From Candidatus Treponema caballi (GTDB taxonomy: Bacteria; Spirochaetota; Spirochaetia; Treponematales; Treponemataceae): a DNA stretch of 64,000 nucleotides. This document shows, one piece after another, positions 16,149 to 23,476 of this stretch. Where the stretch lies: positions 62,001-126,000 of the forward strand of contig JAGHRS010000003.1 of assembly GCA_018066285.1 (NCBI GenBank). The letters run 5' to 3'. The number at the start of each line of letters is the position of its first letter. Within the stretch, counting starts at the first letter, position 1. The notes beneath the pieces were generated by a model. It was given only the letters and a program-made list of their open reading frames with translations, did no database searches and was not told the origin of the DNA. A program made the translations under genes and the position numbers.

Positions 16149-16964
16149 ATGAAAAAGGCTATTTTCTTCCTTGCCGCTATTATTGTAATGTGCGCGCTGA
16201 CAGGATGTCAGACAACTCAGAATCATGGAATCCTCAATGCTGGTGCAGATGTTGATAATCTGGCAACCGTAACTTTTGAACGTTTTGTCGTTATAGATAC
16301 TATTGATGGCGATACTGTCGCATGGGGTGACAGCTGGAACAGCACAGATATCGTCCAGCTTGAAGCAGGCGTTCATATTTTCGGCCTTAAATTTCATGAC
16401 AATCAGGGACACTATACAAGCGAGCCACAGACCGTAATCGCCCTTTTTGAAGCAGGAAAAAGCTATAAAGTATCATCAGAAATTTCATTCATCTGGGTAA
16501 ATTTCAACGTTATTGAAGCTGAATCACAGAAATCTGTTGTTCTTGATCTGGACACCCTGTATGGAGAAGCTGAAAACGAAAACTTCATGTCCAACTTCAT
16601 TGAGGCAGTCCTGAACCCGACAATGGAAGGCGTTGATAAGACAGTCATTGAAGAATGCGATGAATTCATCCTGTACAACGAACCCGAAATGAAGTTCACA
16701 CTCGTTGACAAGGCTACAGGCGAAATCAAGAATGGTCACCGCGGATTTGTCACAGACTTTACATTCACCAATGGAACTGTATATCTGAAGTTTGACGATG
16801 GTTCTGTTACACAGGATGAATTCCTGGCAAGCAACTATCAGGAAGATGCCGACATCATCATGATAGTAACTGACTGCGATAAGGAAAACGTAACCTACAC
16901 ATACATCAAGCCGGACGACCTGAAAGGAAAGGTCATCACGCTGACAATCAGACTCGCAGACTGA
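16149..16964 (+). CDS. Lipoprotein of unknown function
   Basis: 271 residues. MKKAIFFLAAIIVMCALTGC is a lipoprotein signal ending in the lipobox LTGC. The mature part is acidic and mainly beta-strand in character, with no motif I recognise. Near residue 55 a segment (LEAGVHIFGLKFHD) has the rhythm of a small beta-sandwich that handles tissue- or envelope-type ligands, but that is only an impression. It stands alone between the EAL pair and a TIM-barrel-like protein. Envelope-anchored, function unknown. Confidence 0.8.
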   Translation: MKKAIFFLAAIIVMCALTGCQTTQNHGILNAGADVDNLATVTFERFVVIDTIDGDTVAWGDSWNSTDIVQLEAGVHIFGLKFHDNQGHYTSEPQTVIALFEAGKSYKVSSEISFIWVNFNVIEAESQKSVVLDLDTLYGEAENENFMSNFIEAVLNPTMEGVDKTVIEECDEFILYNEPEMKFTLVDKATGEIKNGHRGFVTDFTFTNGTVYLKFDDGSVTQDEFLASNYQEDADIIMIVTDCDKENVTYTYIKPDDLKGKVITLTIRLAD

Positions 16965-17031
16965 TTACAACTTTATTACATCCCGTTTCCTCTTGTTTTT
17001 TATACCTCGCCACGGCTGATAATGAAAGTGT

Positions 17032-17109
17032 ATGGAAAAGCTCGATATAAAAAGCCGGCGTGAACTGATGAATCTCTGCACACAAAAGGCGGATAATGCC
17101 TTACAATAA
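17032..17109 (+). CDS. Possible 25-residue leader peptide
   Basis: An ATG-TAA frame of 25 codons, highly charged (Lys, Arg, Glu, Asp), lies 18 bp before the next gene. A promoter-like TTGTTT (16993) and GATAAT (17018-17023) precede it, but there is no ribosome binding site. It might be a leader peptide or chance. Confidence 0.2.
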   Translation: MEKLDIKSRRELMNLCTQKADNALQ

Positions 17110-17127
17110 AGGGAGCAGAGGTGTATC

Positions 17128-19044
17128 ATGTCCCTTTATAAAAACTTTAAGACAGTTACGTATTGTGTCGCCCAGTGGGCAGACCGCATCACAGAAGAAG
17201 AGCTTCGGAAAGAAGCTGACTGGTTTCAGAAATATGTCGGCATAGACAAAGTCTACCTGGAAACGTACCGCGATGTATTTGCACGCAAAGAACAGCTTCT
17301 CATGATAAAGCGCGTGCTTGAAGAGTACGGCATTGAAGTAAGCGGCGGCATTACGACGGTGACTCCGCCGCTGAACGACGATGACAAAAAGCTGCAACGC
17401 CTGTTCGGCACCTTCTGCTACTGCAACACGGGGATGCGCGACCGTCTTAAGGAAATAAGCGAGTACACCGCAAGCCTGTTCGACGAGTTCATCATTGACG
17501 ACTTCTTCTTTACCCAGTGCATGTGCGATGACTGCCGTCGTGAAAAAGGAGACCGAAGCTGGGCAGAGTTCCGTCTTGCAAAAATGCTCGAAGTTTCAGA
17601 AAACCTGATTCTGGGTCCCGCAAAGAAAGTAAACCCTACGTGCAAGGTCATCATCAAATACCCGAACTGGCGCGAAAGCTATCACGAGACAGGCTACAAC
17701 CCGATGGAGCAGCGCCACATTTTCGACAGCATCTACACGGGAACGGAGGCGCGCCACAGCGCCCAGCAGGACCAGCACCTGCAGCGTTACTTAAGCTACT
17801 CGCTGCCCCGCTACATGGAGCATGTCGCACCTGGCAGGAACGGAGGCGGCTGGTTTGACCCGTTTGACTGCGACCGTATCGACACATATCTTGAGCAGGC
17901 GTACCTGACCGCGTTCAGCCGCAGCAAGGAACTCATGATGTTCTGCTGGCCGATGATTTACAACAACAGGCGCGCAACACCGCTCGGCTTCCAGTATCAG
18001 AAGATAGACGCGCTGCTTTCACAGGTTGGGAACCCGACGGGTCTTAAAGTGTACGTTCCGTTCAACGCAAGCGGCGAAGACCATATTGAAGACTACCTGG
18101 GCATGGCAGGCGTTCCCGTCGAGCCCGTTTCAGACTTCCCTGAGTACGATCCGGTAGAATCGCCCGCTGTCCTGGTGACTGCCGCGGCATTCTCCGCTGA
18201 AGCAGCATACGAGCCGTCAGAAGCGGCCACCGCTTTCACGGCAGACGGCACCAGCAAGGCAGCACGCGCATTCAAGGCAAAGCGCGTTGCCGATGATATC
18301 CTGGACAAGATTGCAGATTTCGCTTCACAGGGCGGCCGCGTCATCGTGACAAGCGGCTTCGTCATTGCCGCCCAAAAGCACGACGAACTCGCTGCGGATA
18401 AAACCGGCATGCGCTTATCAGACCTGACGAGTGTACGCTACACTAACCGCCGTCTTGATGCAGACGAGTTCCAGGCAGATATGCCGGGCACCATGGGCCG
18501 CCAGTATGTGAAGACCGCATCCCCCATCAGTTTCCCGCTGCTTGAACACAGAAACAATGCGAGCTGGTCAATCTGCAACGCTGGCCACGGCGAGTATCAC
18601 GAGAGTCTCATCATGTATGACACATACGGCAAGGGACGCATCACCGTGCTGAACCTGCCTGACATGCCGTCACGCATCTACGACCTGCCGAAAGAAGTGC
18701 TCACGACCATGCGCTACGAACTTACCGCACGCGACAAAGTCTGGATTGATGCTGAAAGCGGCGTTTCGCTCTTCACGTACGACAACGGCACGTTCGCGCT
18801 TTACTGTTACGCAAATGACGGCTGTAAGCCACAGGATTTCAACATCTACTTCAAGATTGAGGAAGGAAAGCCGGCGCCTGAAAAGCTCAAGATTCTGCAG
18901 GCTGACGAAAGCGCGCCCGCATGGGGACCGCGCGCACTGAAACAGGAAGGCATTGCACCAGTCGGAATGTTCGGCAGGGAAAAAGCCGCGTTCTTCCACG
19001 GCAGGCTTACCCCCGGCGAGTTCGTGTTCCTGAAAGCGGAATAA
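17128..19044 (+). CDS. TIM-barrel-like protein with a cysteine motif, putative glycoside hydrolase relative
   Basis: 638 residues, no signal peptide, GGAGCAGAGG before the ATG. The first ~330 residues have the alternation of a TIM barrel; FIIDDFFFTQCMCDDCRREK carries paired acidic residues at the end of a strand followed by C-x-C-x-x-C. Residues ~330-480 resemble a glutamine-amidotransferase-like fold (VLVTAAAFS, GGRVIVTSGFV), as in beta-galactosidase-type enzymes with a trimerisation domain, and the C-terminal ~130 look like a beta-sandwich. It is probably a cytosolic glycan-processing enzyme, but the family is not one I can name. The gene at 37976 has a similar acidic-cysteine segment. Confidence 0.6.
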   Translation: MSLYKNFKTVTYCVAQWADRITEEELRKEADWFQKYVGIDKVYLETYRDVFARKEQLLMIKRVLEEYGIEVSGGITTVTPPLNDDDKKLQRLFGTFCYCNTGMRDRLKEISEYTASLFDEFIIDDFFFTQCMCDDCRREKGDRSWAEFRLAKMLEVSENLILGPAKKVNPTCKVIIKYPNWRESYHETGYNPMEQRHIFDSIYTGTEARHSAQQDQHLQRYLSYSLPRYMEHVAPGRNGGGWFDPFDCDRIDTYLEQAYLTAFSRSKELMMFCWPMIYNNRRATPLGFQYQKIDALLSQVGNPTGLKVYVPFNASGEDHIEDYLGMAGVPVEPVSDFPEYDPVESPAVLVTAAAFSAEAAYEPSEAATAFTADGTSKAARAFKAKRVADDILDKIADFASQGGRVIVTSGFVIAAQKHDELAADKTGMRLSDLTSVRYTNRRLDADEFQADMPGTMGRQYVKTASPISFPLLEHRNNASWSICNAGHGEYHESLIMYDTYGKGRITVLNLPDMPSRIYDLPKEVLTTMRYELTARDKVWIDAESGVSLFTYDNGTFALYCYANDGCKPQDFNIYFKIEEGKPAPEKLKILQADESAPAWGPRALKQEGIAPVGMFGREKAAFFHGRLTPGEFVFLKAE

Positions 19045-19045
19045 G

Positions 19046-19083
19046 GCAACAAAAAGACACCCAATGGGGTGCCTTTTTGTTGC
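19046..19083. terminator. Bidirectional terminator
   Basis: GCAACAAAAAGACACCC pairs with GGGTGCCTTTTTGTTGC around a short loop. It has A-rich and T-rich flanks and sits between the TIM-barrel gene and the convergent SUMF1 gene. Confidence 0.88.
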
Positions 19084-19094
19084 GGGCGGAGTGC

Positions 19095-20519
19095 TTACTG
19101 GACGTTGCGCACGACACGGAGGCCAAAGTGATTTCCGCTACCATCCGCACCTCTTCGAAATGGATATTCTTTGATCCGGTCATTCACCGACGCCGAAGAA
19201 GCCGGTTGGTTATAGCAACCACCACGCACTATCCGTTGTCCGGTTAATGCCGATCCCTTTGGATTTATTTCCGAATCACCCGTATATAAAGCATACCAGT
19301 CCCAACACAATTCCCACACATTACCGCTCATATCATACAGGCCAAAGGCATTAGGACTTTTCTGACGTACCGGCTGAACTCTTGAAACTCCCAATTCAGA
19401 ATACCAGGCATAAGTAGACAACGCTGAAGAATCTTCCGTTCCACTGTAGACATAACTTGAAACAGAATCGTTTCCTGCGCGGGCAGCACGCTCCCATTCA
19501 GCTTCGGTGGGCAGACGGTAGCCGTTTGCTTCCCAGTCACAGACCACAGCATTCCAACTTTCATTAAATACTGATGGTACAGAACCACCGGCAGCCGTAA
19601 TCCACACAGATGGGTCCGTCTCACCGTTTATACTGTAGCACGGTGTCAGTCCCTCTGCACTTGAGCGTTTGTTGCAGTACACAATAGCATCATACCAGCT
19701 TAAATTATAGACTGCCCGATCAGCCTCCGTTCCGTCTGGATTATCATCAAAGGTTTCTCCTAATGTACAGTTTTCTCCGAAGTATTCGCCTGCAGTCACT
19801 TCATGGACACACATATAATACGAACTGGTCAGTGTTACGCTATGCGGAATTGCGTCCGTAGTCCCTTCCCGTCCCATCATGAACGTTCCTGCAGGAACAA
19901 GGACAAAGTTAGCAGGCGTATCGCCTGATGACACATAATACGCATTCCAGGAAACGTTTTCAGAACCAAATTCATCAGTATCCAGCGTTTCTGTTCCATC
20001 AACACTGATCCACCGGACAAAACAGTGACTGCCAGAAGAGACACCAAACGGAATGGTAAATGTTGTCCCGTACAATCCGCTTACAGACTTGCTTGTCGTT
20101 CCATCGGAGAAGGTTCCTTGAGAGCCCGTATTGAACGTATACGTAATGGTATTGCGGTCATAAAACAGGCTGATGACAGTACCGTTGACCATCATTGATT
20201 TAAGGGTAAAACCTGCATATTCATTTGCGAGTGACGCTGGAGACGAAACAACGTCAAGAACCTTATCAGTGTCTGTATCTGCGGTAATTAAAGTATAATC
20301 GCCGTTTTCATGACTACCTGACACATTCTGCTGATAGTGATACACCGTGTACGTTCCGGCGGGAATGGCACCGGGAGCGTTCAGATCATCAGGAACAACA
20401 ACAATATCAGGTTCTGGTTCACAGGAAACAAGCACAAAGGCAAGTGCGAGCGCAATAATCATTCCTGTCAGGAAAGTACCATGAGAAACTAACTGACCAT
20501 TATGCCTTTGTTTTATCAT
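19095..20519 (-). CDS. SUMF1/FGE-fold lipoprotein with InlB-like repeat
   Basis: 474 residues from the ATG at 20519, chosen because it aligns with the start of the tandem paralogue; an upstream ATG at 20540 adds seven residues. The signal ends in the lipobox LVSC. Next come a beta-strand region containing ITYTFNTGSQGTFSDG (InlB/Flg_new-like) and, from ~residue 195, a SUMF1/FGE domain: PAGTFMMGREG, HEVTAGEY, YNLSWYDAIVYCNKRS, YRLPTEAEWERAARAG, DMSGNVWELCWDWY and RIVRGGCYNQ. The paired C-terminal cysteines of true formylglycine-generating enzymes are absent, so sulfatase activation is unlikely. A C-type-lectin-like surface binding protein is the better reading. Confidence 0.85.
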   Translation of the reverse strand: MIKQRHNGQLVSHGTFLTGMIIALALAFVLVSCEPEPDIVVVPDDLNAPGAIPAGTYTVYHYQQNVSGSHENGDYTLITADTDTDKVLDVVSSPASLANEYAGFTLKSMMVNGTVISLFYDRNTITYTFNTGSQGTFSDGTTSKSVSGLYGTTFTIPFGVSSGSHCFVRWISVDGTETLDTDEFGSENVSWNAYYVSSGDTPANFVLVPAGTFMMGREGTTDAIPHSVTLTSSYYMCVHEVTAGEYFGENCTLGETFDDNPDGTEADRAVYNLSWYDAIVYCNKRSSAEGLTPCYSINGETDPSVWITAAGGSVPSVFNESWNAVVCDWEANGYRLPTEAEWERAARAGNDSVSSYVYSGTEDSSALSTYAWYSELGVSRVQPVRQKSPNAFGLYDMSGNVWELCWDWYALYTGDSEINPKGSALTGQRIVRGGCYNQPASSASVNDRIKEYPFRRGADGSGNHFGLRVVRNVQ

Positions 20520-20551
20520 TTTCAGTATATCTCCAATCATTTTAAGAACGC

Positions 20552-21925
20552 CTAGGGATTCGCCGTACGGACTACGCGGAAACCTGCTCCCTTATTACTG
20601 CGTACGAAAGGTTGATAAGATGCTCTTCTTGAAACGGCACAGTTATCTGCTTCAGAACGGAAGTCTCCACCACGCGAGATTCTCATATCACTTGACCCAG
20701 GTCCTATAGGATCGGTCACAGATTCTGATGAATACGCTGAGTTCCAATCCCAACACCATTCACTTACATTACCAGTCATATCAAACAAGCCAATAGAATT
20801 AGGATTTTTTCTCTTTACTACTTGAGTTAATTGAGAAGAATCTCCATACCAGGCATAATCCCCAAGATCAGTATCAACTGACGTGCCGCTCCACAATCTT
20901 GACTCAAAAGCATTACTGCCTGCCCGGGCAGCCCGCTCCCATTCAGCTTCGGTGGGCAGACGGTAGCCGTTTGCTGTAAAATCACAGACAACACTATTCC
21001 AAAAAGCATACCCTGAATCAGAAGCTGATTGAGGTATTGAATACTGATTAATCCAATCTGTTGGATTTGTCGAACCGCCAATACTGTAGCACTGTGTCAG
21101 TCCCTCGTCACTTGAGCGTTTGTTGCAGTACACAATAGCATCATACCAGCTGACGTAATAGGCAGGAAAGCTTTCTGGATCGCCTGGACTCGTACCACCA
21201 TAAGTACAATAAGATTCATATTCGCCTTGTGTCACTTCATGATTGCACATGAAATACGCGCGTGTAAGTGTTACCTCATGGGCAGGCTGGTCTTCAGAAG
21301 AGTCTCCATCATTACCCATCATGAAAGTGCCGGCGGGAATATAGACAAAGTCATCAGAGGGAGGAGAGCACCAAACATACTCAGCCTGACAGGTCTGGTC
21401 CTCAAGTCCAAATACACCTGGAACAAACTCTGTTCCGCCTTGAATCACCCACTTTGCAAGTTGCCAGCCAGGATCTGTCTGAAGATTAATGGGCGCATCA
21501 CAGGGTCCCCCGTACAGACCGGTTATTCTGCGGCTTGTCGCTCCGTCTGAGAACCAGCCTTGATTGCCTGTATTGAATGTATATGTTACGGATTTACGGT
21601 CATAGAACAGGTTGACCACATCATCCAGAAGCGATACTGACGGTGCGTTAAAGCCCGTATAACTTTTAGCTACTGAAGATACATCGGAATCGTTTTCTAC
21701 AACCTTTCCAGTTTCAGTTTCAGCAAGCGTATAATCTGCAAGGGTTTTTCCACCTGTCGTCTTTTGCTTGTAGTGATGTATTGTGTACGTTCCAGCTGGA
21801 ATACCATGCATGGCAAGTTTTGTATCCGGTCTGCAGGAAACAAGCAGGCATGCAAGAACAAAAATAAAGAATGCTTCTGCAAAAAGGGAACCATGAACAA
21901 CAGGTGAAGAATGGTTTCGTTTCAT
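20552..21925 (-). CDS. SUMF1/FGE-fold lipoprotein, tandem paralogue
   Basis: 457 residues, lipobox LVSC near residue 30. It has the same order as the downstream gene: a beta region with VTYTFNTGNQGWFSDGATS, then the SUMF1 domain (PAGTFMMGNDG, HEVTQGEYESYC, YVSWYDAIVYCNKRSSDEG, YRLPTEAEWERAARAG, DMTGNVSEWCWDWN, ISRGGDF and a terminal GAGFRVVR). The copies agree in the scaffold and differ mostly in loops and in the segment just before the last strand. TATACT lies 6 bp before the ATG, with no Shine-Dalgarno. Outer-membrane or periplasmic anchoring is predicted; the ligand is unknown. Confidence 0.85.
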   Translation of the reverse strand: MKRNHSSPVVHGSLFAEAFFIFVLACLLVSCRPDTKLAMHGIPAGTYTIHHYKQKTTGGKTLADYTLAETETGKVVENDSDVSSVAKSYTGFNAPSVSLLDDVVNLFYDRKSVTYTFNTGNQGWFSDGATSRRITGLYGGPCDAPINLQTDPGWQLAKWVIQGGTEFVPGVFGLEDQTCQAEYVWCSPPSDDFVYIPAGTFMMGNDGDSSEDQPAHEVTLTRAYFMCNHEVTQGEYESYCTYGGTSPGDPESFPAYYVSWYDAIVYCNKRSSDEGLTQCYSIGGSTNPTDWINQYSIPQSASDSGYAFWNSVVCDFTANGYRLPTEAEWERAARAGSNAFESRLWSGTSVDTDLGDYAWYGDSSQLTQVVKRKNPNSIGLFDMTGNVSEWCWDWNSAYSSESVTDPIGPGSSDMRISRGGDFRSEADNCAVSRRASYQPFVRSNKGAGFRVVRTANP

Positions 21926-21956
21926 AGTATGAGTATATCACAAAATCTGAGGCTTA

Positions 21957-22730
21957 TCACGGCATATCGCCGAACAGGAAATCTATCTCATCTTCAGGAA
22001 GCATGAACTTTGGCCCGCCGCGCTCGACGCCGACATAACCGCCGAAAACCCAGCCGAACTTGCCTTTCTCGAACTCTATCTTGACCCAGGGGTCATCAAA
22101 TCCGTCGATAGATTCAGTCTCATCCGTTATGGCAACTGTATTAAAGCTTCTGAAATAATGATCTTCATCCATCTGGATAAGACCGATTTTGCTACCGCCA
22201 AGGCCAGGAGCATCCCGCACGTTCAGATTCTCATATACGCAGACAGATTGCTCGAGCCGCCTGACATTCCACGTCTTTCCGCCAGACTGGATCACCTCAA
22301 GATACTCGCCCGAATTGCCACTGTAAATGTCATCAAAATAGTTGCTGTAGTAGCATATCCAGCCGGTATTGCCGTCTGTCGTAATCTTGAACCACAGCTC
22401 GCCTATCGGGGTTTTATTCCTGTTATACTGCCCGATGTACTCAATCTCGCACACCTCATGGATGGTAAGTTTGCTCCAGTACCAGCGGAAATCAGCAATC
22501 TTGTTCTTTGTAAGATAATCATCGTACAGCACCGGATCAACGCGTTCCAGCTGACCGCCAGCCTTGAAGGGCGCCGTCTCGTACTTTCTGACCGTGATGT
22601 TCCGTGTGCCGTCTGAGCTCTGCCTGAGGATGGTACCGTTCCCGCCATGATAGTCAGGAGCAGGTGTCTCCGCACAAAGAAGGGAGGCAACACAGAGGAA
22701 AAAACTGATAAGAAATAAACGGCGTTTCAT
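21957..22730 (-). CDS. Secreted protein with bacterial SH3-like domains
   Basis: 257 residues from the ATG at 22730; a longer frame would begin inside a terminator. MKRRLFLISFFLCVASLLCA is a signal peptide. The middle carries GELWFKITTDGNTGWICYYS and, near residue 165, VYENLNVRDAPGLGGSKIG followed by WVKIEFEKGKFGWVFGGYV. These are the NVR(D/S)xP and W-V signatures of SH3b domains, which usually bind peptidoglycan or mediate envelope contacts. The C-terminus is acidic. TATACT is 7 bp before the ATG without a ribosome binding site. It lies next to the SUMF1 lipoprotein pair and is transcribed in the same direction, though a shared transcript is not evident. Confidence 0.82.
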   Translation of the reverse strand: MKRRLFLISFFLCVASLLCAETPAPDYHGGNGTILRQSSDGTRNITVRKYETAPFKAGGQLERVDPVLYDDYLTKNKIADFRWYWSKLTIHEVCEIEYIGQYNRNKTPIGELWFKITTDGNTGWICYYSNYFDDIYSGNSGEYLEVIQSGGKTWNVRRLEQSVCVYENLNVRDAPGLGGSKIGLIQMDEDHYFRSFNTVAITDETESIDGFDDPWVKIEFEKGKFGWVFGGYVGVERGGPKFMLPEDEIDFLFGDMP

Positions 22731-22747
22731 ACAAGACAGTATAGCAC

Positions 22748-22770
22748 AAAAAAAAGGGGCACATAGCCCC
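22748..22770 (-). terminator. Intrinsic terminator of the 24-residue peptide gene
   Basis: On the minus strand GGGGC, a 5-nt loop and GCCCC are followed by eight T (22755-22748). It starts only ~10 bp beyond the peptide stop codon. Confidence 0.85.
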
Positions 22771-22780
22771 TTTCCCATAA

Positions 22781-22855
22781 TCAGCTCCAGAAGTGAGCTG
22801 CTATCGCTGTTATGACGCCAAAGATCAGAAATCCAATAATGATTTTCACGATCAT
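22781..22855 (-). CDS. 24-residue hydrophobic membrane peptide
   Basis: AGGAGGT (22867-22861) lies 5 bp before an ATG at 22855. The frame closes with TGA at 22783-22781 and a strong terminator follows at once. The peptide begins MIVKIIIGFLIFGVI and ends AHFWS: one membrane helix with Lys at the N-terminal side and an aromatic C-terminal end. The perfect ribosome binding site and the tight terminator make chance unlikely. Single-helix peptides of this kind include type I toxins and small regulators of membrane complexes; no antisense RNA or partner was identified. I do not recognise the sequence. Confidence 0.65.
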   Translation of the reverse strand: MIVKIIIGFLIFGVITAIAAHFWS

Positions 22856-22937
22856 AGGGTACCTCCTGTCATATCATTTTTCCTGACATGTACGGGAGTC
22901 TGCCGGAACTGGTGGTGATTACGTAAACTGATTTTTT

Positions 22938-23404
22938 TTATTTTGAAACCAGCTCAGGCTCATCCCATACAGTGACAGGCGAAACAGCTGCAGCACCTAT
23001 ATCACAGACTGAACCCACGCCGTAAGCCGGTGAAACCTGCTGAGCGCGGGACACATATCACCGGAAAAGGGAACTGATGTAATGCAAGAGGATGAAAGGC
23101 TGTCCCATCCTCCAGATTTACTGAGAGCGTCCGGTACGCCCGCCCTGCTACGCGTTGAGGGCCGGAACTTGCCGGATGAGTTTAAGACGACCTGAATGTC
23201 AGATTCTCTTTGAGAAGTGAAGCGGGCGGAAACTTCGCCCTGATATGCAGAAATGACCGCGCTGGCAGTCCCGCCAGAGTAAGCAGCAGCGCCCCAGAAA
23301 GCGGATGAGCGCGGCGTGCGTGAAAGGCACGAACTGCCCGCACACGGGCTGAACGCCAGAAGGAATGCGAAAAATGCTGCTGTAAAAGAAAAAAGCCGCT
23401 TCAT
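22938..23404 (-). pseudogene. Frameshifted small secreted protein gene
   Basis: The frame from 23404 begins with a convincing signal peptide (MKRLFSFTAAFFAFLLAF) and runs 135 codons to 22997, but the later part looks unlike natural protein. In another frame the last ~35 codons to a stop at 22938 (RAQQVSPAYGVGSVCDIG, then WDEPELVSK) look well formed. One or more frameshifts in a short exported protein explain both. The start codon lies inside the terminator hairpin of gdhA, so the gene may lack its own promoter. A non-coding 3' region with a chance signal-like stretch cannot be ruled out. Confidence 0.4.
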
Positions 23405-23432
23405 CTGCAGTTATTGTGCAGAAAAAGCGGCT
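23389..23432 (-). terminator. Intrinsic terminator of gdhA
   Basis: On the minus strand AGCCGCTT (23432-23425) pairs with AAGCGGCT (23401-23394), extended by TCTGCA/TGCAGA. Six T follow. It lies ~45 bp after the gdhA stop. Confidence 0.85.
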
Positions 23433-23476
23433 CTTAAGCAAGGGTTGTCCTGTGGGGGCTTACGCAGCCTCTTTCA

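Noticed and set aside
19095-21925. SUMF1 proteins as sulfatase-activating formylglycine enzymes
   Set aside because: The paired active-site cysteines are missing, both carry lipoprotein signals, and no sulfatase gene is nearby.
19095-21925. A complete diversity-generating retroelement
   Set aside because: No reverse transcriptase (no YxDD protein) or template repeat was found in the window; only the target-like fold is present.
22748-22867. The 24-residue peptide as a confirmed type I toxin
   Set aside because: No antisense promoter or RNA could be identified and there is no sequence match to a known toxin; left as an unassigned peptide.
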